Positions 46,391-55,805 of a stretch of DNA of 64,000 nt are shown piece by piece. The notes below the pieces were generated by a model that searched no databases, was not told the DNA's origin, and saw only the letters and a list, made by a program, of their open reading frames with translations. Source of the DNA: Pogonophryne albipinna. Taxonomy: Eukaryota; Chordata; Actinopteri; Perciformes; Artedidraconidae. Numbering within the stretch: position 1 is the stretch's first letter; each line of letters opens with the position of its first letter. The stretch covers positions 12,349,112-12,413,111 of the forward strand of contig CM053253.1 in NCBI GenBank assembly GCA_028583405.1, given 5' to 3'. Made by a program: the position numbers and the translations under genes.

Positions 46391-47905
46391 TTAAAAAGGG
46401 TTAGGGTTTGAAAAAAATAGTGAGTTGACCAATGTCGAGATAATAAGAGATAAGTTTGTGCACGAGATGGAAGGCTGACAGGCAAGTAGGCCATCCAGTT
46501 ATTTTAGCTGGGCCGGCTAAAATAATTGGTCGTGCTTTTTCAACCCAGTCTCATGGCATTTCGTGTTCACCAACACGATTTTTAATCTATTGATTCGTGT
46601 TGCACAGCACGATTTTAAAAGCAATGTATTTCTACTGGTAATGACGCTCATGGAAGCACGGCATTCGTTTGTGTCGGCTGCCCTTCAAGGCAATGTGAGC
46701 GTCCATTCTCATTGGATAACGGAGAATTGTACACCCGGAAGTAAGTATTCCCCTTACTGTCGATTGATTTTACAGTGATATCTGCACTACTCATCAACTA
46801 AAAAACACCAGATTATCCTTGTTAATTACACAACATTGATTGGTTTAAATTGTGTGCAATGCTTTTGTATTTTTCCCCTTCGATTCGGAGAAACAAATAT
46901 TTTTTCGGAGTAAAGGATAGCAGAAGACACTACACTACCCAGAATCCCCAGCTATCGTTTGGACTACACCATGTGCTCTGTTTGACAAACCCCGTTTTTT
47001 TCACCATTCATTCCAATGGCTGGCGTCTATGTCACGTGATCTTCAAATTTCTCCCTGCAGAAAAAAAAAACATGGCCGAACTTCGTTTTATTCTCGGTGG
47101 AAAATGCCTATTTAAAGTTAGTTTGGCCAATAAAATGCGTTTTGATGTCATTTGATGCGAGAAATATGAGTTGTTATTTCAGATTATGTGTGCAGTGGAT
47201 GTACATGATCTTTAGTTTGCTAGTTATTACGAAGATTACTTCAGGAAATTGCGTCCATAGAACGTTTTCATTATTACCAAGGTGGTTGCTAGGGACGCTG
47301 CTATCGATATTATTTCTGTTATGTTGTGTAACTGTTTAATGGTGTTAACTCCGAAAAAATATTTGTTTCTCCGAATCGAAGGGGAAAAATACAAAAGCAT
47401 TGCACACAATTTAAACCAATCAATGTTGTGTAATTAACAAGGATAATCTGGTGTTTTTTAGTCGATGAGTAGTGCAGATATCACTGTAAAATCAATCGAC
47501 AGTAAGGGGAATACTTACTTCCGGGTGTACAATTCTCCGTTATCCAATGAGAATGGACGCTCACATTGCCTTTAAGGGCAGCCGACACAAACGAATGCCG
47601 TGCTTCCATGAGCGTCATTACCAGTAGAAATACATTGCTTTTAAAATCGTGCTGTGCAACACGAAAAAAAGGGGAAAATCGTGTTGGTGAACACGAATCA
47701 ATAGATTAAAAATCGTGTTGGTGAACACGAAATGCCATGAGACTGGGTTGGCTTTTTACAGCGCCACGCGGCTTCCACAGATGAATTTTTATTTTTTATT
47801 TATTGTCAAAGCATTTAATATATTCATTGCTATCGGGATGTTAAGAGCATTCCATGGAATATAACAAACAGTGTTTCTGAAGTGAATTACCTACCCTACC
47901 TTTAA
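46391..47905 (-). mobile_element. TTAA-type element (copy 2), holding a fold-back insertion
   Basis: The right end is CCTACCCTACCT followed by TTAA (47902-47905). In reverse complement the sequence runs parallel to the element at 53.45 kb: shared TTATATTCCATGGAATGCTC, TTAACATCCCGATAGCAATG, TTCATCTGTGGAAGCCG and CTGTCAGCCTTCCATCTCGT. The left end (TTAA at 46391, then AAAGGGTTAGGGTTTGAAAA) is a diverged version of the same terminus. TTAA sites suit Kolobok or piggyBac families. No transposase is visible. Confidence 0.7.
46541..47750. mobile_element. Fold-back element with arms of about 370-400 bp
   Basis: Terminal sequence CAACCCAGTCTCATGGCATT is inverted at the other end as AATGCCATGAGACTGGGTTG. 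The arms stay nearly identical inward to about 46915 on the left and 47348 on the right, meeting at TCCGAATCGAAGGGGAAAAA-type sequence. The duplication GCTTTTT (46534-46540 and 47751-47757) flanks it. The right arm holds one extra block of about 32-36 bp near its end. The central 430 bp is unique, with frames of at most about 100 codons and no recognisable protein. RNA or DNA of this element would form a long hairpin. Superfamily unknown. Confidence 0.85.
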
Positions 47906-48532
47906 GAGACCAGGTGTGTAAACTGGAGGAAGTTTGAGTAAAATGAGGTGAAATAGTAACAGGAGGTAAAGACGCCAGCACACAAACTACATAATTTCAG
48001 TTACAGCTGAACATTAGTGACTCTCTATGAGAAGCCTACTAAAAAGTGTTGTGTTGTTGTTAGCGGCTAAGCTAGCGCTAGCTTGCTCATAAGTTGCCAG
48101 CTTATGTTTCTTGTTGTTAGCTTGTGTGACTAGTAAAATAATTGATGGACTACTATGGAGTGTGAGCATGCACCCAACTGGGATTTAAGGTCAGATAGAC
48201 CCCACAGTGAACGGGAGAGATGTGCGGGTACCCGGTACTCTGATGAAGACCAATTTTGGACAGTTGGGATGCTACAAGGTCAGGTATAACTACTGCTGAC
48301 CGGAAAAGCATCTGACGAAGCTGTCCTTCGACAGCGTGTCCTCGGGACCAAACAGACCGGTAAGTTCAACTTTCTTTGCCTTTTTAATGTTACTGTGTGT
48401 TACTAAAGATGAGGCTACTTTTGGACATAATGCAATGTTTTATTTGTTTTGTGTGAGGGTGTGTGGGTCCATGTTGCTTTCTGTATGAAAACAAGGGGAC
48501 AATTCCAGGGTTTCGGTCAATTTATCATTAAC
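47906..48532. other. Non-coding; possible untranslated exon
   Basis: About 48050-48362 is less AT-rich, has GTTAGCGGCTAAGCTAGCGC and ends in ACCGGTAAGTTC, which resembles a splice donor at 48360. No ORF is associated. It could equally be part of an old repeat. Confidence 0.25.
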
Positions 48533-49823
48533 CAGAGGTGGGACCAAGTCATTGTTTTGCAAGTCCGAGTCAAGTCTCAAGTCTTTGCGCTCAAGTCCGA
48601 GTCAAGTCTCAAGTCTTTGCGCTCAAGTCCAAGTCGAGTCTCAAGTCAGGATGGGCAAGTTCAAGTCAAGTCCAAGTCCTAAACTTTGACAAAACGAGTC
48701 ATAAACAAGTCATTATGTGTTTTTCACCAAATGTAATGACATCGATCAACAGAATAATACTTAATAATCAAACTGCTCTTTATTAGTCACGTTAATAATT
48801 TTATAATCAATTTTCTCTCTGCTGGTAAAGTAACGTGTGTTTTTCTATTTTAAGAGGGATCAGTAAGGTAAGGCTACCGTGACGGTTTGATTCAGAAGGA
48901 GTTTAATGTATAAGATCCCTGATGTTGAGGTAACCAGAATGTTTATTTCCACTGTGTACAACATGTTGTAAGGGACCCACAATCTATCTTTATGCAAGGG
49001 ATAATGTGCAGCCAGGCGGTCTCTATGGGGAAGAGAACACCTGCATCTAGATCCCTCTGCAGGTGGTACTTTAACTATATTTTGATGCTAATACTTTTGT
49101 ACTTTTACTTGTAACATTTTGAATGCAGGACTTTTTATTGTAACTGAGTATTTCTACACTCTGGTACTTTTGTACTCAAGTACAAGATCTGAACTTCTCC
49201 CACCTCTGACAGTAAATCCTGAGTGGTTATCAAAATAAAGGTAACCAAAAAAGGTTATTTTCATTTTACAAATCCTGCACTCAGCTTTGCTTTCTCCAAT
49301 ATCATTGAAAAGCAGCCAGATGCTGCTTCTTTTTTCGGTTTTCGCTAATTTCTTGACTTTTTCCGACGCACTTGCATTTAAATCCGTCTCCCCGTCGCTC
49401 TGTGCAGCTGGCCTGTACCACTACACCTGCTGTGCCCCCACCCTTCTTTCACATAATGGTATGATCCTAGTGTGTCCTTGCATATGATTGGCCGCATGGT
49501 GGCCCAGCTAAATAAAGACCCGCCCCTGCCTGCAAGGATTCTCAGCAAGAGTATAGGAGCGGCTGAAAATTCTGCTCTCCCCGACGGGAGTCTGCTCTTC
49601 TAGCGGCAGCTCGCGATCGGCGTGTTGGAGACCTCTGAATTAAATGATCAAGTCACCTCAAGTCAGAAGGCTCAAGTCCAAGTCAAGTCCCGAGTCATTG
49701 GTGTTCAAGTCCAAGTCGAGTCGCAAGTGTTTTGTGATTTTGTCAAGTCGAGTCTCAAGTCATCAAATTGATGACTCGAGTCTGATTCGAGTCCAAGTCA
49801 TGTGACTCGAGTCCACACCTCTG
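48533..49823. mobile_element. hAT element with exact 8-bp target duplication
   Basis: Left terminus CAGAGGTGGGACCAAGTCAT, right terminus GACTCGAGTCCACACCTCTG. TCATTAAC flanks both sides exactly (48525-48532 and 49824-49831). Both ends carry many subterminal copies of the word CAAGTC/GAGTC (CAAGTCCGAGTCAAGTCTCA), a typical arrangement of transposase binding sites. No transposase ORF: non-autonomous. It holds an older hAT-type fragment at about 49070-49207. The region around 49500-49640 (CGACGGGAGTCTGCTC) may be a relic of the autonomous parent. Confidence 0.9.
49070..49207 (+). mobile_element. hAT fragment (AAGTAAAAGTAC family), right end
   Basis: TACTTTTACTTGTAACATTT, TGTACTCAAGTACAAGATCT and the end CTCCCACCTCTG resemble the right terminus of the family seen at 4.4 and 25.6 kb. 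It lies inside the 48.5-kb hAT, so it was either inserted there or is shared by the two families. Confidence 0.5.
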
Positions 49824-49831
49824 TCATTAAC

Positions 49832-52800
49832 ATAACCAACGTTTATTTCTAAATATCTATGTATTTTGACCATGTTAACTAATGTACTATACACTATTTA
49901 GTTGTTTGACTGATATATTTAGGCAATAATTCCACTTCTGTTTCGGCAGTTAAGGAGAAAATTACTTTACCTTGCTTAACGACCAACGCTCCGTTTTTGC
50001 CCCTCTTACTAATTCTCAATGTTGAGAATGCATTTTAAGCAGTTGAAAATAATGAACACTGTCTGATACCAACTTAACTCTATTAAAGATTTATTCTAAT
50101 AGTGAAATTGAAAATATGGGAGATTTCACATTATCATTTTTTTACTTTGTGAACCCTTTGTGGACTAGCCTGCCTAAGGATGGCTGAATGTTGGCTATCT
50201 CACTAACTCTTGTATATGACTGCTAATTATCCCTGTTAAATATAACAAGCTGTCCCATCTAAACAGCAAACAAGTATTACTGGTAATATGAAAAGAACAA
50301 GTGCAGAAGAGAAATAAAAAAATGTAAGAAAATAAATTAATATACTTATCTTTATATTTGTCAGAATAATGTATTAAAAATAAGTTTGTTGTGTTGTTAG
50401 TATCAGATTGTTTTGAAGATATGTGGCTTGCGAAAAATGGGTCCAGTATTTACTTGATTCTGATTGATTGATTGATTGATGATTCTGCTGCTCAACAATC
50501 AGAGTCAGTGATCAAGTTTCTCCCACTCCCACTTATGTGAGTAGACTCAATGATCTATACAACATAAAATAATCAAACAAGTGGTTTGGAAATATCAACT
50601 CTATTTAACTTCACAAACCCCTACATTTTGTCTGTCCATCTTACCTGTCTTTACTAATTTTCTTTGGTTGACATCAATCTCTGTCAGTCTCTTAACAGTT
50701 TATCTGTGTCTGGGCTTGTCAGCTTTAATCAACCTCACTTAGTCTAGTGGAGCATATCATCTCCACAATGAGGGAGAGCGATCACTGCATTGGGGATACA
50801 CTCAGCCAGCTTCAGTACTTTTTGGACTGACAAGAAGTTTGAGTAGTTCTGCAGAGTTACAATTCTAATTGTGGCGGTTGTACAAGATGTACAGCTGGAT
50901 TATATGTTATGCTCCTTCCTGCTTGCTAATTACTTTGGTTTGGATTCTCCAAGATAGACAACTTTGTACTACGAACATAAATAGACTTAGAAGTTGTTGT
51001 TTATGTTGTCAGAGACTGCTAATTACTTTCACAGCATGTATCCAATGCAATATGTATGCAGCCCATATGTGTAAAAAGGCTATGCACCTTCCTTGTATAA
51101 GTGTACTGTAGTTAACTTCCAAGAATCCATAGCCATGTTCTTAAAATGTTTTAGATGCTGCTCTCCCAGAATGTAATCTGCCTCAGAGGTACAGAAAATA
51201 ATCATAGAATACCGTTGACGTTTGTGGTGATTTCTCCCGCCTCTCCCTCCTCTCCCCCCTCCTCCTCTCCAGTAAACAGGCCCTGACTCAAGCCACACTG
51301 AGCTTCTTGGCTGCCAACTAGCCTAAGGGAGGACAAGGAACATATTGCTCCCCCTGCCTAACACATCCAGGATTAAACATTAATTCACAGGGCTCTGAAA
51401 CTTTAATATCTGGGCATGTGTGAGTGAGTTATGTTAATGAAGCTCACACTTGTCATGTAGGTTGGATGATATAACAATTGATTTTTTAAAGATATTTGCT
51501 CTATTAAATGGTACAGAATGTAGCCAAAGTAAATGAGCAAAAGTCGTTTGAATTATTTTTAAAAGAATAAATATATACATTTGATCTTGGTTATGAATGC
51601 TGTCCGGCTGTTAGATATGGTTTTCCAAGAGGCGGATATAATTATGGATATAATGATGAAACTGGCCAAAGAATGAAATAACCAGAACATGTGAAAATTG
51701 AAAAACAGCATGTAAAATGTAAAACCTTCTCAAACAATCAAGCTTTTTCTTCTTGAATAAAGCGTCGCTTATTCTCTTGAGTAATTTAAAAATATGTTTT
51801 AAATTGGTTTAGGTGACCTTGGTGTTGATTGCTTTATAGTGAGGAAATTAGAAGCTTTCAGAGAATGAAATGTAACGACACCCCACCATATTCAATCAGA
51901 ATATGTAATGATGCGAATATACAAAATGCAATCACATCAAACTTTAACTGAGAGAAAATGAAGGGAGGTTTTGATTTTCCCACTCGGCAGAGAGTGAACC
52001 ATTTAAAAAAAAAATAAAACCTGCCTAAATTCAGCTTATGAAAGTCTGCCGCCCATGTACTTGTAGTGTTTACCAGCACAAGCCAAACACAAGCTTTCTC
52101 TCACTCAAACACAGCCACTCACTCAATCTCCATCCCTCGTTCTGTCTTAAAAAATGACATTGGCACACAAACATCTCTAAATAATGAAAATGTGCTCTCA
52201 GGGTCAAGCACCTCCTTAGCTCAACCTGTTTCCTGTCAAACAGTCAATACACTGCTGGAGTGAAGAGGGAGAGTGAGGATATGGGAAAAGATCCCACTTC
52301 AACCCTGAGGTTAGAATACAGCTCTCCCTGCAGTGGAGCAGGCAAACCGGAGGAAGCAGTAGATCGGTCGGGCCTTTGTGTGTAGTAGCCTTGACGCTGT
52401 GTGATTCATATCGTCCCCTCATCTTTTTTACATGCTTTCAGGTTTCAACAACAACAAAAAACAGTTGCGGGGCCCGAGTTGCACAATGTGGTGCGAATGT
52501 GGCCTATTGTGCTTAGGTAAAAACTGTGAGGAAGCACTTATTGCCACTTTCCGAACATCTGATCCACTTTAAAAGTCAGGCATCCCAAACATAGCCTTGG
52601 CCATTGTTGTGGCTAACTCTGGGGCTAACCACCCTCATTTCAATCAGCAGATAGCAAGCATGAACGATGTCAACTTGGCATGGGCATTGAAGAGCCCTAC
52701 AATGTATTCACCGACAAATAAACTGCACACACACTGCAGATATGGTGTCACTGAAGACTTCATACTAAGCAGCAACCCCTGGGGCTGAACAGTGAATCCT

Positions 52801-53208
52801 ATGCAGTGCATTGGTGCAAATATCTGCAGTTTGTCGACTGGCCACTTGGGGCCTGCTCCAAAAAGGAGTCAATTACTATAGACATATTAAAATGCCCTAA
52901 TTTTGCAGAAGAAATAAACATGTTTACAGCATGCTTTAATTAACAAATAGTTTAGGTCTCTATAGCATATTTCCATATTCACGACCACTGGTTGATATAT
53001 TATATAAAACCTTTCAAGGCCTAAACATAACATGTAATACATTATAAGGGGATGTTACTGAGTGACATATGGGTGCCATCCCAGGTCTCTGACTAGATGT
53101 CTGCTCTGCTGTGTAACCCGGCATTCATTTCAGAAGCAATGATCATATGATAAGCCAGGAGTTTTACCTCCCACAACCACACCTGCTTTTGTTACACATA
53201 AAACCCAC
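49832..53208. other. Non-coding, no gene seen
   Basis: AT-rich, with a short (GATT)n run near 50460-50482. Frames are at most about 80 codons and unrecognised. Confidence 0.55.
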
Positions 53209-53449
53209 TGTAAAAATAAATAGCGTGTTTTAACTTAAAAACACAAGTTCAAGAGCTGCCTTATATACATGAGTTGACTTAAAGTCAAAATGTACTTTGT
53301 TTCAACTCAAGTTATACAAGTTGTTTTATTAATGATCATCCATTGTTATAACTTAATACTTTGAGTTAAAGAAAGTTACAATTTTATATTAGCGATTCAA
53401 GAAATGTTCATTATCTAGTGGTCAAATCAACTTTAAATTCTACCTTATC

Positions 53450-54578
53450 TTAAAGGGGGGGTAGGTAAGTTTGAGAAACCGGCTCGAGATACACTTTTTG
53501 TTATATTCCATGGAATGCTCTTAACATCCCGATAGCAATGAATATCTTAAGTGCTTTGACAAAAAATCCATAAAAAAAATTCATCTGTGGAAGCCGTAAT
53601 ACTCTAAAAAGTACGACCAAACGGATTGGATTGCCGTCCTGTCTGTCAGCCTTCCATCTCGTGCACGCACAAATGTATCTCGTGCCCTCATTGGGCGTGC
53701 CGTCATTAGGCGTGCATTGCAGCAGTACTTCAATGACTCGCCAGCAACAGGCGGCCACTTTCACCATGGCAGAGTTAGGTTCAACATCGTCTACTGGTGG
53801 CTAAAGAAATAATGTAACGGAGCAAATTAGGAACAAAAACAAAGTGGAAACTAGGAGAATTCAAACCAGAGTCAATATCGGAGTTGCTTTTCAACGATGG
53901 CGACAACTGATGCAACACACCTATGGGGGTTATTCCCTATCTTTATTCAAGAGCGTGGTATTTACATTTGAGAGCATACTTTATGTATGTATTTCCCTCA
54001 AACCCTGTCCTCGCACTCAAATAGTGCCTGCTTGCACTTAGATTTGCTCTGCTTCTGCTCAAACTGTACGCTTGCACTCAGATATATTGCTGCTTACGGA
54101 TTTTTTCTGCTCTCAGATTTATTCTCTGCGCGCTCGAAACTTTTGTGCAACAATCCTGTCAAAATCCCTCAACCAATAGGAGGCCAGGTGTCCTTGCGGG
54201 TGCGTTCGTTTTACTTATTACAGCGTCCCGTAAGGGCGGTTTGTCTTTGGTGCGATGACAGGGTTTGAGTGAAGGAAATCAATAAAGTATGCTCTCAAAT
54301 GTAAATACCACGCTCTTGAATAAAGATAGGGAATAACCCCCATACACACAGAGTTGAAATCTGACGCCGTGGTCGCTCTTTTTCTCTTGGACAGGTTTTG
54401 TATGGTTTACAATTCCCCTGAACTATATAGCCAACCTAAGTCATGTGCGCGTTCATGTGTGTTGGAGGAGGTGCTCTGTAAGGAAGTCTGAAGGAAGGGG
54501 CGGATTCTTTTCGGCTGTGTACTTTCAAATTTTAGTGCACTCGAGCCGGTTTCTCAAACTTACCTACCCCCCCTTTAA
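53450..54578 (+). mobile_element. TTAA-type element (copy 1) with 35-bp inverted termini
   Basis: TTAA at 53450-53453 and 54575-54578 flank near-perfect inverted termini: AAGGGGGGGTAGGTAAGTTT plus GAGAAACCGGCTCGAG on the left, and CTCGAGCCGGTTTCTCAAAC with TTACCTACCCCCCCTT on the right. TTAA duplication and G-rich ends fit Kolobok- or piggyBac-related MITEs. No transposase ORF. A smaller inverted-repeat element (53921-54343) is nested inside. Copy 2 lies inverted at 46.4-47.9 kb. Confidence 0.88.
53921..54343. mobile_element. Nested MITE with inverted ends of about 65 bp
   Basis: Left TATGGGGGTTATTCCCTATC, right GATAGGGAATAACCCCCATA. The inverted match continues through ATTCAAGAGCGTGGTATTTA and GAGAGCATACTTTA to CTCAAACCCTGTC. 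Possible target duplication ACACAC (53915-53920 and 54344-54349), weakened by low complexity. Subterminal words TTGCACTCAGAT/GCACTCAAAT repeat inside. No ORF. Confidence 0.8.
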
Positions 54579-54592
54579 CTCACAATTCTAAG

Positions 54593-55397
54593 TAGAGATG
54601 TCCCGATCCGATCACGTGATCGGGGATCGGAGCCGATCACGTGATTTTCAAAAGATCGGGAGCAAAAAAATCGGGGATCGGGATTTAAAAAAAAAAAAAA
54701 TTTAATTTTTTTTTTTAATTTAATGTTACAAAACAAAAATGACCATGTTCACGTCTTAAAGTCATCCTGAGGCCTTAGTTTTGGTTTGAAATGACACAAC
54801 ATCATGTATGTGTTGCTTCTTTTGGGCTTGTTTTCAGACCTGGTTGCTTATTTCTCTCAAAGCTGGCAACAGAGTGGGCGTGCAGTGTCTAGCAGTAAGC
54901 TAACGAGAGGCTACGTTCAGCTGGTGACTCGGGACTCGGGACAGAGAAAATGTCAGGAGTTTGGAAGTATTATAAAATTGAAAGCGAAGGCAGTGTAACA
55001 GCCAGATGCAATGTTTGCAAGGCGGAGGTTCCGCGTGGTGGAAAGAACAGAGCTACGTTCAACACGACCAATCTAATACGCCACCTGAGAAACAAACACC
55101 AACAACAACAGGACGAGTACACAGCGGCCACTCAGGTAACGGCACTGAAACAACCGACACTTTCAGAGACTTTTAAAAGGAAAGAGAAACTGCCCCAGAA
55201 CAGTGAAAAGGCCAAACAAATAACAGCCAAGATAGCTGAACTCATCGCGTTGGATGACCAGCCGTTATCTGTTACCTTTTTTTTCTCTTAATGCATTGCA
55301 TAAAGATCGGATCGGGAAAAATCGGTATCGGCAGATTGTCAAAATCAAATGATCGGAATCGGATCGGGAGCAAAAAAATGTGATCGGGACATCCCTA
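54593..55397 (+). mobile_element. Short hAT element with BED-finger ORF
   Basis: Left terminus TAGAGATGTCCCGATCCGAT, right terminus GATCGGGACATCCCTA, flanked by the exact 8-bp duplication ATTCTAAG (54585-54592 and 55398-55405). Subterminal GATCGG words recur many times on both sides, forming inverted clusters likely to be transposase binding sites. At 805 bp it is an internally deleted derivative that keeps the 5' coding end of the parent transposase. Confidence 0.92.
54950..55291 (+). CDS. BED zinc-finger protein, hAT transposase N-terminus
   Basis: Open frame of 113 codons starting MSGVWKYYKIESEGSVTARC. The BED finger is intact: W5, C20-x2-C23, and H45-x4-H50 in NLIRHLRNKH. This domain binds DNA at the transposon ends. 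KQPTLSETF and ITAKIAELIALDDQPLSV follow, the linker and first helix of the RNase-H-like fold; then the frame runs into a T-rich stretch and ends (TFFFS). Full-length relatives are usually well over 500 residues, so this is truncated by an internal deletion with all catalytic residues missing. Whether it is expressed is unknown; it could in principle compete for terminus binding. Treat as a transposon relic with an open frame. Confidence 0.75.
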   Translation: MSGVWKYYKIESEGSVTARCNVCKAEVPRGGKNRATFNTTNLIRHLRNKHQQQQDEYTAATQVTALKQPTLSETFKRKEKLPQNSEKAKQITAKIAELIALDDQPLSVTFFFS

Positions 55398-55736
55398 ATT
55401 CTAAGCAAGGAGAACTTGTAACTATATTTATTTCCAATTCACAAATTCAAGTTATGTTCACTCATGATTTGAAAGAAGCAATTGCACTTACATTTTCATA
55501 CTAAGTAAACTAGTGTTTTTTATTTCTAACTCTAATCACAAGTTCACCAGTTTCCTTAAACTTCTTACTGACTCAACTTAGAAAATTAAACATCACCCAA
55601 ATGTATATAAAAAGGAGATCAAGGTTTGAAGTTACTGTAAATGCTCTTGCATTTTTATTTTTGAAGTAAAACAAATAAATATACAGTACAAAACAGATAT
55701 ACATAAATATGAATTATAACATTTCATTTTACAAAT

Positions 55737-55805
55737 AGGACAGAGGGTGAAAAGAGGTGCTGCATGAGAAAAATAAAGAGCTTTTTGAACATTAAAGAAC
55801 AATAT
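55737..55805 (+). mobile_element. Fragment of the 22.9-kb TTAA MITE family
   Basis: GGACAGAGGGTGAAAAGAGG, TGCATGAGAA and GCTTTTTGAACATTAAAG match 23226-23290 with few changes. Ends are lost. Confidence 0.7.

Larger units (their letters stand above)
53209..55620. mobile_element. Possible CACTGTAAAAA-type element hosting two insertions
   Basis: A left end like CCACTGTAAAAATAAATAGC starts a region of AACTCAAGTT/ACAAGTT-like words that resumes to the right of the inserted elements (55400-55600). Fish genomes hold abundant elements with CACTGTAAAAA termini. I did not find the matching TTTTTACAGTG end, so existence and extent are tentative. Confidence 0.3.
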
